From JAAXHB01 sp965214945 (lineage in GTDB: Bacteria; Actinomycetota; Acidimicrobiia; Acidimicrobiales; Aldehydirespiratoraceae): 64,000 nt of DNA. The DNA lies in NCBI GenBank assembly GCA_965214945.1, contig OZ244029.1:1922001-1986000 (forward strand), in the 5' to 3' direction. A program made the translations under genes and the position numbers. Shown here piece after piece: positions 55,149 through 63,916 of this stretch. The notes under the pieces are model-generated. The model saw only the letters and a program-made list of their open reading frames with translations. It had not been told where the DNA came from and made no database searches. The stretch's first letter is position 1; each line of letters begins with the position of its first letter.

Positions 55149-56543
55149 TCACCCCCCCCCCCGCCAGCGATTAGTGTAGGATCGTTTGGCGGTTCCAACC
55201 AGCGAGCCTGCTGCTGCCCACCAGATCGCGGTTAGCTGAAAGGATCCTAAAGGTGTGGAAGTTTCGGCCATAGATATTGCTAATCCGGCCAACACGATGA
55301 GAGCTAGAACAGTTGCTTCGCTGCGCTCCTCAGTGGTAGCTAATCTGTCTCGGAGTATCTGCCATCCGGATCTCAAAATAAGAAGCGCCATCGTCAAGAA
55401 AAACAACGGAGCAAGAACGCCGGTGTAAGTCGCCCACTTAAGCCAGAGATTATGAATCTCTGACTGGATGCCCCACGGAGTGTCCAACATAACTTGGTTA
55501 AGACCATGCCCGAAGAAAGGTCGTTCTTGAATCTTCTCAAGACCGTGAGCGTAACTTTGAATACGGCGTGTAGATAGGTTGTCCAGTTGAGTCTTGGCCA
55601 CAAGGTCCGGTTTTTCGGCACCCAAAGAAGACCCTACTGAAGCCAGCTGATCGAGTTTCACATTCTTATAGCAAGAAGTATCCAGATAACTTATTCCCAC
55701 AAAAAGCCCGGCCATAACAACTATGAGGGCCAACCAGCGTACTGAGGGGATCAGCACGAAGGCAGCAGCTATCAGGATAGATACGAGAATCCCGCCCCGT
55801 CCTCCGCTTATGAATTGGTCGATGAGTAGACCAACAGCCCCGATAACACCAAAAACTTTCCAAGGCAAAGACCATCTGAGACCAAAAACTTTCCAAGGCA
55901 AGGACCACTTGCGGTGTGAGGATAAGGCAAATAGCGCGCTCACAGGGATGAACATTGCCAAACCAATCGACCATCCAGTGGACTTTCTACCAAACCCAAC
56001 AGTATCTGTAGACAACCCACTGTAATCCCATCCACAGATCGATCCCCACTCAAAACTATTTACCAGTATGTTTATCAGATGCACACAGGCCAAAACCCAT
56101 ATAAGGATAAAGGCACGCCGGAAAATAGTGGCTACTACATCGCTGCTTCTAGAAATACAAAAGAAACACCAAAAGAACAAAGCAGAAATGCAAACCTTAC
56201 TGATGAAGTAAACTACCTGAAGTGGCCCAGTGGCTTGTAAGAATCCTGGAATCCAAAGTATCAAGAAGCCGGTAAACCCCAGAGGGCCCAACAACCCCTT
56301 AGGAAACGGCAATCTGCCTCTGGTGAGTTCAGCTCCAAATACCAGACCTAAAGCCACTACGAATATGGCCCACTCTAAGGTGCGCAAAAAGTCTCGGCTA
56401 ATACCCGGCAGCCAATGGACAGGACCCAGAGCTAGAAACAGACTAAGCAACCAGTAAACTACCCTACTCTCACCTAGAGACTGAAGATTACTAACCAAAT
56501 GTACACCACTTACTTCGCTCTTCTTGATTTTGCTCTTCAACAA
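55149..56543 (-). CDS. O-antigen ligase/polymerase-like membrane protein, copy C
   Basis: 464 residues from TTG 56543. Compared with A and B, a TGA replaces the Trp codon two codons upstream, so it cannot use their longer start; this favours the common internal TTG for all copies. The core motifs are intact (GHGLNQVMLDT, SEIHNLWLKW). It shares some variable segments with A (SGVHL, CGWDYS, an LRW-type 11-residue insertion) and others with B (GFGR-STGWS, KLDQL, TRRIQSYAHG, STPLG). The last coding bases are a run of 11 Gs. Promoter-proximal member of the operon. Confidence 0.85.
   Translation of the reverse strand: MLKSKIKKSEVSGVHLVSNLQSLGESRVVYWLLSLFLALGPVHWLPGISRDFLRTLEWAIFVVALGLVFGAELTRGRLPFPKGLLGPLGFTGFLILWIPGFLQATGPLQVVYFISKVCISALFFWCFFCISRSSDVVATIFRRAFILIWVLACVHLINILVNSFEWGSICGWDYSGLSTDTVGFGRKSTGWSIGLAMFIPVSALFALSSHRKWSLPWKVFGLRWSLPWKVFGVIGAVGLLIDQFISGGRGGILVSILIAAAFVLIPSVRWLALIVVMAGLFVGISYLDTSCYKNVKLDQLASVGSSLGAEKPDLVAKTQLDNLSTRRIQSYAHGLEKIQERPFFGHGLNQVMLDTPWGIQSEIHNLWLKWATYTGVLAPLFFLTMALLILRSGWQILRDRLATTEERSEATVLALIVLAGLAISMAETSTPLGSFQLTAIWWAAAGSLVGTAKRSYTNRWRGGG
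55152..55162 (-). repeat. 11-base homopolymer tract at the 3' end of copy C
   Basis: C11 on the given strand, G11 on the coding strand, directly before the TGA stop and encoding the terminal Gly residues. Length change by slippage would alter only the C-terminus and read on to a new stop. Confidence 0.9.
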
Positions 56544-56577
56544 TCAACCCTTCGCTAGTAAGTAACGACGACCGGCA

Positions 56578-56606
56578 TCCCGCGTCTGGTGGCGCCGCTG
56601 AGTGGT
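56578..56606. repeat. 29-base boundary repeat, copy 2
   Basis: Partner of 53628-53656 (one mismatch). Lies in the short gap between map and copy C, at the edge where composition shifts from AT-richer to GC-rich. Confidence 0.8.
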
Positions 56607-56616
56607 GGCACGCCGG

Positions 56617-57576
56617 TCATCGGATGGGATCGGTGAACGCTTCGGCAGCGGTCTCACCTGCGGGGGTGCTGGTAATGATCTCCGCGCCGTCGGCCTCGCA
56701 GGCCAGGGTGTGCTCGAATTGGGCGGTTCGACGGCCGTCTGCGGTCACGGCCGTCCAGTTGTCATCCCACATCAGCGGCCGGGGCGAGCCCAGCGTCAGC
56801 ATCGGCTCGATGGTGAACGTCATCGCATCGGCGAGCCTCGCGGTGGCGCGGCGGTCGTAGAAATGGGGGATCTGAAGCCCCGCGTGGAATTCGGTGCCCA
56901 CACCATGACCAATGAATTCCCGCACAACGCCGAGGCGATGCTTCAGCGCATGCGCCTCGATCGCCCGGCCGATCGACGAGACCGCCGTACCGGAGCGGAC
57001 CACACCGATGCCCTTGAACATGGCGTTCCGCGTCTGAGCGACAAGACGGCGGGAATGGTCGTCCACGTCACCGACCATCAGCGTGACCGACGTGTCTCCG
57101 TGCACGCCCTCGCGGTAGACGGTCACGTCAATGTTGATGATATCGCCTTCCGCTATGCGCCGTGAGTCGGGGATGCCGTGGCAGATCACCTCGTTCACCG
57201 ACGTGCACACCGACTTCGGGTAACCCCTGTAACCCAGCGGGCTCGGGTAGGCGCCAGCGGCGATCGCGGCGTCATGCACGAAACGGTCGATGGCGTCGGT
57301 TGTGATCCCTGCCCTCACCCGCCCACAAGTCCGGATCAGCACCTCGGCTGCCAAAGCACCCGTGCGGCGCATGGCCTCAAGTTCCTCCGGCGTGCGCACC
57401 GGAGACGAAGTGGGGGCGCCCGGCTCGCCGTTGAGAGACATCGCATACCGAGGGCGTGCGATGCCACTGGGAACACCTCGGCGCGGGCTCACCAGGCCGG
57501 GACGCACCGGAGGATGCGACACAGGAGCACGTGACGCTTTCGATGAGAACGCAACACGTCGCTTGCGCTTAGCCAT
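56617..57576 (-). CDS. map: Methionine aminopeptidase, type I with N-terminal extension
   Basis: 319 residues. Metal ligands in IINIDVTVYREGVHGDTS (two Asp), GHGVGTEFHAG (His), TIEPML (Glu) and FEHTLAC (Glu). The N-terminal extension with RPGLVSPRRGVPSGIARP resembles the SH3-binding-like linker of mycobacterial MapB. Removes the initiator Met. A shorter start at MSLNGEP would drop the extension but is less likely. Confidence 0.95.
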   Translation of the reverse strand: MAKRKRRVAFSSKASRAPVSHPPVRPGLVSPRRGVPSGIARPRYAMSLNGEPGAPTSSPVRTPEELEAMRRTGALAAEVLIRTCGRVRAGITTDAIDRFVHDAAIAAGAYPSPLGYRGYPKSVCTSVNEVICHGIPDSRRIAEGDIINIDVTVYREGVHGDTSVTLMVGDVDDHSRRLVAQTRNAMFKGIGVVRSGTAVSSIGRAIEAHALKHRLGVVREFIGHGVGTEFHAGLQIPHFYDRRATARLADAMTFTIEPMLTLGSPRPLMWDDNWTAVTADGRRTAQFEHTLACEADGAEIITSTPAGETAAEAFTDPIR

Positions 57577-57664
57577 GTCTGAAATGCCGTCCTTCGGCCT
57601 CTATGACGCTTCTAAGAACTCAGGCGCGCTGCGGGACCGCCACGGTCGGACACGGACTGGCGCC

Positions 57665-58126
57665 TCAGCGCATGTACCGGCTGACGGATTCCACCACGCA
57701 TGCCGGCTTCACGACCCCCTCGATTTCGATAGTGACGGCCAGCACGGTCTGAACGCCGGCACCGCCGGCGACCTCCTCCGCTGAGGCCAGAACGGCGGAG
57801 GCTCTCACCCGAGATCCGGCCAGAACCGGATGCGGGAAGCGCACCCGGTTCACTCCGTAGTTGATGCCCATCGAGATGCCCTTGACGCGTATGATCTGTG
57901 GCACCAGCAGGCTGATGAGCGACAGTGTCAGATAACCGTGAGCAATGGTCGCCCCGAACGGCCCGGCTTTGGCGCGCTCGACGTCAACGTGGATCCACTG
58001 ATGGTCGCCGGTGGCCTCGGCGAAGAGGTCGATGCGGCTCTGATCGACCGTCATCCAGTCGCTGCGGCCGAGGTTATGGCCTACGGCTTCAAGCAGTTCA
58101 GATGGGTTAGAGAACACTGTGGTCAT
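57665..58126 (-). CDS. MaoC-like (R)-specific enoyl-CoA hydratase
   Basis: 153 residues from ATG 58126. Hot-dog fold with the hydratase motif DLFAEATGDHQWIHVD (catalytic Asp and His) and AHGYLTLSLISLLVPQI. Close to the mycobacterial HtdZ (Rv0130) type. Hydrates 2-enoyl-CoA or -ACP. Divergent from the hydrolase gene. Confidence 0.9.
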   Translation of the reverse strand: MTTVFSNPSELLEAVGHNLGRSDWMTVDQSRIDLFAEATGDHQWIHVDVERAKAGPFGATIAHGYLTLSLISLLVPQIIRVKGISMGINYGVNRVRFPHPVLAGSRVRASAVLASAEEVAGGAGVQTVLAVTIEIEGVVKPACVVESVSRYMR

Positions 58127-58182
58127 GAAGGCGACGCTATCGTCAGCCGACCATAGACACTTGCCCACAAACAGCGAGAGCG

Positions 58183-58923
58183 ATGACCAGCCCTTCTAGG
58201 CCCTCAGGACTGCGCAACACAGGCCCGCACGGCACAGGCCCGCGCAGCACGAGACTGCACACCAGAACAGTGGGGTCGGGGCCTTCGGTGCTGTTCGTCC
58301 ACGGCTTGGACGACGATTCGTCCATATGGGCCTCCACCGCCGAAGCGCTTCGAGGCGACTGCGCTTGCACTCTGGTCGACCTACCCGGACACGGCCGATC
58401 ATCCGAGCCTGCTGATCCCGCCGCATACGGACGCGACGCAGTCCTCGACGCTCTGGACGAAGTGCTTCACGCCCTCGGACCTTCGGTGCTGGTAGGCCAC
58501 TCTCTCGGTGGCTACCTCGGCCTGGCTCACCATCTCATCAGGCCCGGCGCGCTACGCGGGCTGGTGCTGGTGTCCGCCGGCCCCGGCTTCCGTGACCGCG
58601 AGGCCATGGATCAATGGAACGATCGAGTGCGCGCCAACTCCGCGGCCATGCGGGTCTCAGCCGCAGCGGCCGCAGTCGCCTTTCACGCCGACTCTGTTGT
58701 GATAGACGGGCTCGGTGGGGTCTCCGTCCCGGTCGGCCTGGTGGTGGGCGCCGAGGACAGGGCCTTCTTAGGGGCCAACACCTACATGGAGCGCAAGATC
58801 GCAGACGTGCGCCGTCACACCGTCGTCGGAGCACGTCACCGCCTGATGAGGACTCATCCCGAAGCCATTGCCGACATGGTGCGCTCCGTGGTGGCTGTCG
58901 CCGACTGGACGCCGTCGATCTAG
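58183..58923 (+). CDS. Alpha/beta hydrolase
   Basis: 246 residues. LFVHGLDDDSSIW (oxyanion region), nucleophile VGHSLGGYLG near residue 108, a late Asp in GAEDRAFLG and His in GARHRLMRTHPEA. Classic Ser-Asp-His hydrolase; the substrate is unknown. The start is near the ribosome-binding site AGCGAGAGCG. Confidence 0.85.
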   Translation: MTSPSRPSGLRNTGPHGTGPRSTRLHTRTVGSGPSVLFVHGLDDDSSIWASTAEALRGDCACTLVDLPGHGRSSEPADPAAYGRDAVLDALDEVLHALGPSVLVGHSLGGYLGLAHHLIRPGALRGLVLVSAGPGFRDREAMDQWNDRVRANSAAMRVSAAAAAVAFHADSVVIDGLGGVSVPVGLVVGAEDRAFLGANTYMERKIADVRRHTVVGARHRLMRTHPEAIADMVRSVVAVADWTPSI

Positions 58924-59128
58924 CGGCAGGCTCAGCAAGGCCCGCTCCGATGAGTCTGCGAACTTGGTGTGCAGCGTCTAAAGTCGCGTCTGCGCCTCAC
59001 ATCCGGACGGCGGCCGCCGCAATCTCGACAGGCCACAAGCCGACCTGAAGCAATCCCGTATCAACCCCGAAGCAAACCCCTATCAAACAACTCATAAACA
59101 CACCTGCGATCAAGGAGAGCCTGATCCA

Positions 59129-59524
59129 ATGTCAACAGTGGCCAGCGACCTGGTAGTTGAACTAAAGAACGAGCCGGGACAGCTGGCCAAGATAGCCACG
59201 GCGATCAGCGACGCGGGCGTGAATCTCGCGGCGGCGACGTGCCTGGGCAAAGGCAAGATCGCCGAACTTCACATCCTTGTTCCGCACAGTGAGCCCGTTT
59301 ACCGTGCTCTGGCCAACACGCACGGACCGTCGGTGACCCGCGAGCGGGAGGTCGTGGTAGTCCAAGCTCAGGACCGGCCGGGCGAACTCTCGGAGCTAGC
59401 GCACAAGGTTGCGGCTGCCGGCATCAATCTCGACCTGGTCTACATCGCCACCAACTCACGGGTCGTGCTCGGTGCCCAGGACATCGAGACCCTCAAAGAG
59501 ACGCTAGACGGCTTCAGCTTTTAA
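59129..59524 (+). CDS. Tandem ACT-domain protein
   Basis: 131 residues, ATG after AAGGAGAG. Two ACT repeats: LVVELKNEPGQLAKIATAIS and EVVVVQAQDRPGELSELAHK, the second ending GINLDLVYIATNSRVVLG. Probably an amino-acid sensor that regulates a partner enzyme. The 205 bases upstream (58924-59128) show no gene. Confidence 0.85.
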   Translation: MSTVASDLVVELKNEPGQLAKIATAISDAGVNLAAATCLGKGKIAELHILVPHSEPVYRALANTHGPSVTREREVVVVQAQDRPGELSELAHKVAAAGINLDLVYIATNSRVVLGAQDIETLKETLDGFSF

Positions 59525-59575
59525 CCGACCAAGCTTTGACCGGCGCTCAGCCGCCGCGCTGAGGCCGATGCGCCG

Positions 59576-61096
59576 TTACGCGACGAAGTCACGCAGCTCG
59601 GCCAGCACAGCACCCGAGGCGCTGGCGGGTACGTCGGTGACGCTCACCTGTACCGTGGGCGCCACCCGCTCGGTGAGCACTCGCTGCAGCCCGGCGGCGC
59701 CGGAGTAGTCGAGACGGCCTACGCTGCCGAGGTCGATCACCACGTTGTTGATGTAGCGGTGGCGGGCAAGTTCCTCTCGCATCAGGCGCTCGACTTGGGG
59801 CACGGTGGCAAACCACAACACGCCGTGGGGCCGCACGGTCAGAGTGTCGTCTTGGACTTCGGTGTCCACTGTTACATTCAGCTCGCGTACAAGGTGCACT
59901 GTGATCGCCAGGCCAAGCCCGATCAGCACGCCCCGTTCGACACGCGGCGACATAATCACCGTGGCGGTGAGGGTGCCAGCACCCACTACTGCCTGGGGCC
60001 AAGATCTGCGGCCCAGCCGCGCCAGCGACCGCACATCTACAAGCCCGATCACCACCACGATCACAACAGTCCCGAGAACCGCCATCGGCAGGCCCTCGAA
60101 CAGCGTGGTAAGCGGCAGTATCGCCAGAATGAGCACGCCTGTGATAGCACCCGCCCACGGCGTTGAAGCCCCAGCGGAGCGGTTGAGCGAACTGCGCGAG
60201 AACGATCCTCCCACCGGGAACGCCCCCGATACGCCCGACATCAGGTTGGCGACCCCCTGGCTGATTATCTCGCGGTCGGCGTTCCACGGGAGTCGGTCTG
60301 CGGCAGCGAAGCGGCGGGCCACCGAAGCGGTCTCGGCGAAGCCCGCTAGTGAGATAGCCGCAGCCGGCACCAGCAACGACGGCACCGATGAGAACGGGAA
60401 GCTCAAGCTCACTGTGAAGAAGCCCCCTTGGATGTGGGCGACCGTTTGCCCGGAGTAGCCGAGCCTCGACAGCAAGACGCCGGCGATCACCGCCACCAGC
60501 ACACCGGGGAACAGCTTGTGGATGCGGTTGCTGGAGAGCATCACCGCCGCCGTGCCGGCCGCCACGGCGATGGCCTGCCAGTTCCATTCACCTGGCTCGG
60601 ACAGCGCCTTGACCGCGCCAACCAGCACACCGTCTTCGCCTTCGGGCACTCCTACCAGCTTGGGGAGCTGCGAGGCGACGATCAGCAGAGCCGCCCCGGC
60701 AGTGAAGCCGGTCACCACCGGCTCCGACAGTAGGTAGGCCGCGCGCCCGAGGCGCACCGCCCCCAACAGCAGCTGGAACAGACCGACGAGCACCGCCAGC
60801 AAAGCAGCCCGGGCGATGTAGCCCTCAGCGCCGGGGGATTCGAGCGTGGACAGCGCTCCGAAAGTCAACAACGAGGTCAACGCCACAGGGCCTGTCTGTA
60901 GATACTGCGACGACACGAACGCGGCGGACACGATCGCCGGCAGCGCCATGGCGTAAAGACCGTATTCGGCTGGGAGTCCGGCCAGCTCGGCGTAAGCGAG
61001 TGATTGTGGAATGGCCACGAAAGCTACGGAGACGCCGGCGAGCAAGTCGCCGTTGGTGGGCCTGAGTGAGCCTCCGACGCCTCTGAGCAAGGGCAA
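59576..61096 (-). CDS. SulP family anion transporter with STAS domain
   Basis: 506 residues. Signature AIPQSLAYAELAGLPAEYGL near the N-terminus, about 11-12 membrane helices, then a STAS domain whose VIDLGSVGRLDYSGAAGLQ contains the usual D-x-S-G phosphorylation-type site. Imports sulfate, bicarbonate or another anion. Sulfate would fit the sulfite reductase operon, but the location is separate. Confidence 0.9.
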   Translation of the reverse strand: MPLLRGVGGSLRPTNGDLLAGVSVAFVAIPQSLAYAELAGLPAEYGLYAMALPAIVSAAFVSSQYLQTGPVALTSLLTFGALSTLESPGAEGYIARAALLAVLVGLFQLLLGAVRLGRAAYLLSEPVVTGFTAGAALLIVASQLPKLVGVPEGEDGVLVGAVKALSEPGEWNWQAIAVAAGTAAVMLSSNRIHKLFPGVLVAVIAGVLLSRLGYSGQTVAHIQGGFFTVSLSFPFSSVPSLLVPAAAISLAGFAETASVARRFAAADRLPWNADREIISQGVANLMSGVSGAFPVGGSFSRSSLNRSAGASTPWAGAITGVLILAILPLTTLFEGLPMAVLGTVVIVVVIGLVDVRSLARLGRRSWPQAVVGAGTLTATVIMSPRVERGVLIGLGLAITVHLVRELNVTVDTEVQDDTLTVRPHGVLWFATVPQVERLMREELARHRYINNVVIDLGSVGRLDYSGAAGLQRVLTERVAPTVQVSVTDVPASASGAVLAELRDFVA

Positions 61097-61220
61097 ACAG
61101 TCAGGCTAGGCGCGTTCGGGCGCGTTCGGCATGATTGGCGCTCTCGGTGTGATCTTCGCCGGATGACACCGCCGGTGCCTGGTGCTCGGCGCTCAAACCG
61201 TGCTTAGAGTGCCTGCCAGC

Positions 61221-61706
61221 ATGATCACCGCGGCGACCGAGACCGACCCGGCTGCTGATCCAGCTGCGAATGACAACAGCACGCGATGCGACGACTCGGT
61301 TCGTGACAGCGGTCGCGGTGACGGCTTGGAGGCCGACCCCGGCTTGCCGCCGCCGTTATCGGCTGACTGGATCAAGTGGCTCAGGGTGGCTTTGGCAGGT
61401 CGACGCACTGAAGACGTGACAGCGGCTGTGGTTGAGCACCGGGTTACCGACGGCGCTGACCGCGAGTTCTGCTGGCATGTGCGTCTAGCCGACGGACGGG
61501 CATCCGTCATTGAGGGCCCGGCTGTCCCTGCGGAGGGTGCGACGATCTTGACGTTCGAGTCGGACATCCGCACAGCTCGCGCGATCGCTCTAGGTGAGGC
61601 CTCAGCCCAACGGGCGTTCCTGGAGGGCCGGCTGCGCTTGCGAGGCGATGCCAGGCTGCTGATCGCGGCCCGTCCGGCCTTTGAAGCCTTGATGAAAAAC
61701 CCGTGA
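61221..61706 (+). CDS. SCP2 sterol-transfer domain-like protein
   Basis: 161 residues from ATG 61221 (GTG 61182 also possible). A low-complexity start is followed by an SCP2-like fold: FCWHVRLADGRASVIEG, ILTFESDIRTARAIALGEA, AFLEGRLRLRGDARLLI. Such domains bind lipids or sterols. May be linked to the steroid genes elsewhere in the window (weak inference). Confidence 0.7.
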   Translation: MITAATETDPAADPAANDNSTRCDDSVRDSGRGDGLEADPGLPPPLSADWIKWLRVALAGRRTEDVTAAVVEHRVTDGADREFCWHVRLADGRASVIEGPAVPAEGATILTFESDIRTARAIALGEASAQRAFLEGRLRLRGDARLLIAARPAFEALMKNP

Positions 61707-61767
61707 CAGACCCGACCAGCACGTCCGACCAGTCTCATGACCTTCCTTGAACAGCTCCTCGTCAGCC

Positions 61768-61843
61768 CTCTGACCCGCCACCGGTGTCCACGGCGACGAG
61801 ATTCGCACCCCGTCAACGGAGTCGAGTTACTCTGACCCGCCAC
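61768..61843. repeat. CTCTGACCCGCCAC direct repeat
   Basis: Exact 14-base copies at 61768 and 61830, each followed by CACCGGTGTCC, in the 162-base gap between the SCP2-like and Fpg/Nei genes. Confidence 0.55.
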
Positions 61844-61868
61844 GTCCCATCACCGGTGTCCGCGGCGG

Positions 61869-62819
61869 CTATTTCAGGAAGCGGCTGGTGGTGTTGTCGG
61901 CCAGCACTTTGCCGCCGGTCTGGCAGGCGGGGCAATAGGCCATGCGATAGCGGCGGTACTCCACAGCTCTGACCTCGTCGCCGCACGCGGTGCAGGGCTG
62001 ACCCACCCGATGGTGTACATCGCTGGGCCGGTCCGCGGATCGGCCCATGTCTGTGCGCTCCCGCTCAGCGGCGAGACCTCGACTGAGCGAGGTGCCGATC
62101 GCCTGGTGTAGCCGACCGACGGCGTCGCCGTCGAGCCGGGCTGTGTTGGCAAACGGCGAAAGGCGCGCCGCGTGAAGGATCTCATTAGCCAGTAGGCGCC
62201 CGATGCCGGCGAGCTGCGTCTGGTCTCGCAGGAAGCCGTGAACGCGACGGCTGGCAGACGCCAGCTTTCTGCTCAGCTGTGCGCGGCTCACCCGGTCGGC
62301 ATCGGGGCCGAGCCTTGCAAGAGGCTCACATGCGCAGGGATCGCCGGCCACGAGCCACACGCCGGCCCGGCGCTCCTTGCCGGCTTCGGTCAGCAGCAGG
62401 GCTCTTCCGTCTGCGAACACCCAGCGCGCCATGCCGCCGCGGGGTCTCGGGCTCTGGGCCTCATCGGGCCGCAGCCGCCCCGCTTGCATCAGATGCACGA
62501 TGAACGTCAGCCGCTCTCGGTCCTCATCGGCGTTCATCTGCCCACCGGCGACGGGCTCAGCTAAGCCGCCCGGGCTCGCGCCATCCACAACGACACCGCC
62601 CTGGCTCGCGCCGCTTTTGACGCCGCGGCCGAAACACAGCAGCAGATGCTTGCCTCGATAGCCGACGGTGTTCAGGACGAGGCCCACCCCGGCGGCGGGC
62701 GCAGGGCAGAAAGTTTTTAGCGCGGTCATGTGTAATGGCGTGAACGCTGCCAGTTCGCCGCCCGCGTACGCGGCGGAGAGCCGTTCGGTGTGGGCGATTA
62801 TCTCCGGCAGCTCCGGCAC
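61869..62819 (-). CDS. Fpg/Nei family DNA glycosylase
   Basis: 316 residues. N-terminal MPELPEI with catalytic Pro2 and Glu3-type residues after Met removal; H2TH region with LAGIGRLLANEILHAARLSP; C-terminal zinc finger CTACGDEVRAVEYRRYRMAY then CPAC. A bifunctional glycosylase/AP lyase for oxidised bases. A Gly/Ser-rich insertion near residues 70-95 is unusual. Confidence 0.93.
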   Translation of the reverse strand: MPELPEIIAHTERLSAAYAGGELAAFTPLHMTALKTFCPAPAAGVGLVLNTVGYRGKHLLLCFGRGVKSGASQGGVVVDGASPGGLAEPVAGGQMNADEDRERLTFIVHLMQAGRLRPDEAQSPRPRGGMARWVFADGRALLLTEAGKERRAGVWLVAGDPCACEPLARLGPDADRVSRAQLSRKLASASRRVHGFLRDQTQLAGIGRLLANEILHAARLSPFANTARLDGDAVGRLHQAIGTSLSRGLAAERERTDMGRSADRPSDVHHRVGQPCTACGDEVRAVEYRRYRMAYCPACQTGGKVLADNTTSRFLK

Positions 62820-62878
62820 GGCCTAACCCGTCTGTTCTCACGCTCCGCGGCTGCGGCTTGAGGCCTGTTCGCCCAGAT

Positions 62879-63916
62879 CTATTCGCTCAGCAGGCCCAGC
62901 TCAGCAACGGTCTCGCGTTCGGAGATCAGCTCCGCCACGGAGACGTCAATGCGGGAACGCGAGAACTCGTCAAGTTCAAGTCCGTCCACGATCGAGTGGT
63001 CACCGCTGCTGCACACCACCGGGAACGACGAGATCAGGCCCTCGGGCACGCCATAGCTGCCGTCGGAGGCCACCGCCATCGACACCCAGTCACCGGGGGC
63101 TGTTCCCAGCATCCAGTCGCGCACATGATCGACTGCCGCGTTCGCTGCAGAAGCCGCCGATGACGCGCCCCTTGCGGAGATGATCACCGAGCCGCGCTGC
63201 TGCACGGTCGGTACGAACTCATCGGCGATCCACGCCGGGTCATCAAGCGCCTCGGCGGCGTTGCGCCCGGCGACCTCGCATCGGAACACGTCGGGATACT
63301 GGGTGACAGAGTGGTTGCCCCAGATGGTCATGCGCCGGACGTCGCCGACGGAGGCCCTGAGCCGAGCCGCAATCTGGGCTTTGGCACGGTTGTGGTCGAG
63401 GCGGGTCATGGCCGTGAAGCGCTCATCACCGAGGCCAGGCGCGTTGTTCATGGCGATCAGGCAGTTGGTGTTGGCGGGGTTGCCCACCACCAGCACCCGC
63501 ACGTCCGGAGCTGCGTGAGCGTCCAGCGCCCGTCCCTGAACGGTGAAGATGGCGCCGTTGGCTTCGAGCAGGTCTGAGCGCTCCATGCCCTTTGTGCGCG
63601 GCCGCGATCCCACTAGAAGCGCGATCTGCGCGTCGCTGAACGCCTCGGTGGGGTCGTCGCTGAGCACCACGCCCTCGAGCAGATCGAAAGCACAGTCGTC
63701 GAGTTCCATAGCCACGCCGCGCAGCGCGTCCATGGCCGGAGGGATCTCCAACAGCTGAAGCACGACGGGCTGCTCGGGGCCGAGCATCGACCCGGACGCG
63801 ATGCGGAACAGCAGGCTGTAGCCGATCTGGCCTGCCGCTCCGGTGACTGCTACCCGAACGGGGGCGGGCGTTGACTGCACGCCGTCAACCACTGGTGACT
63901 CAACCACGGGCCACAC
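62879..63916 (-). CDS. mdh: Malate dehydrogenase
   Basis: 345 residues from GTG 63916, overlapping the end of the upstream ABC gene by 17 bases. VAVTGAAGQIGYSLLFRIAS, VGSRPRTKGMERSDLLEAN with substrate-binding Arg residues, VVGNPANTNCLIA, TRLDHNRAKAQ and active-site IWGNHSVTQYPDV. Cytosolic-type MDH of the TCA cycle. Confidence 0.95.
   Translation of the reverse strand: MWPVVESPVVDGVQSTPAPVRVAVTGAAGQIGYSLLFRIASGSMLGPEQPVVLQLLEIPPAMDALRGVAMELDDCAFDLLEGVVLSDDPTEAFSDAQIALLVGSRPRTKGMERSDLLEANGAIFTVQGRALDAHAAPDVRVLVVGNPANTNCLIAMNNAPGLGDERFTAMTRLDHNRAKAQIAARLRASVGDVRRMTIWGNHSVTQYPDVFRCEVAGRNAAEALDDPAWIADEFVPTVQQRGSVIISARGASSAASAANAAVDHVRDWMLGTAPGDWVSMAVASDGSYGVPEGLISSFPVVCSSGDHSIVDGLELDEFSRSRIDVSVAELISERETVAELGLLSE

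Noticed and set aside
52003..56543. Diversity-generating retroelement explaining the variable ligase segments
   Set aside because: No reverse transcriptase, template repeat or adenine-biased substitutions were seen; gene conversion between copies explains the pattern better.
50852..56616. Insertion sequence or integrase-driven island
   Set aside because: AT-rich and bounded by short repeats on one side, but no transposase, integrase, tRNA or terminal inverted repeats found.
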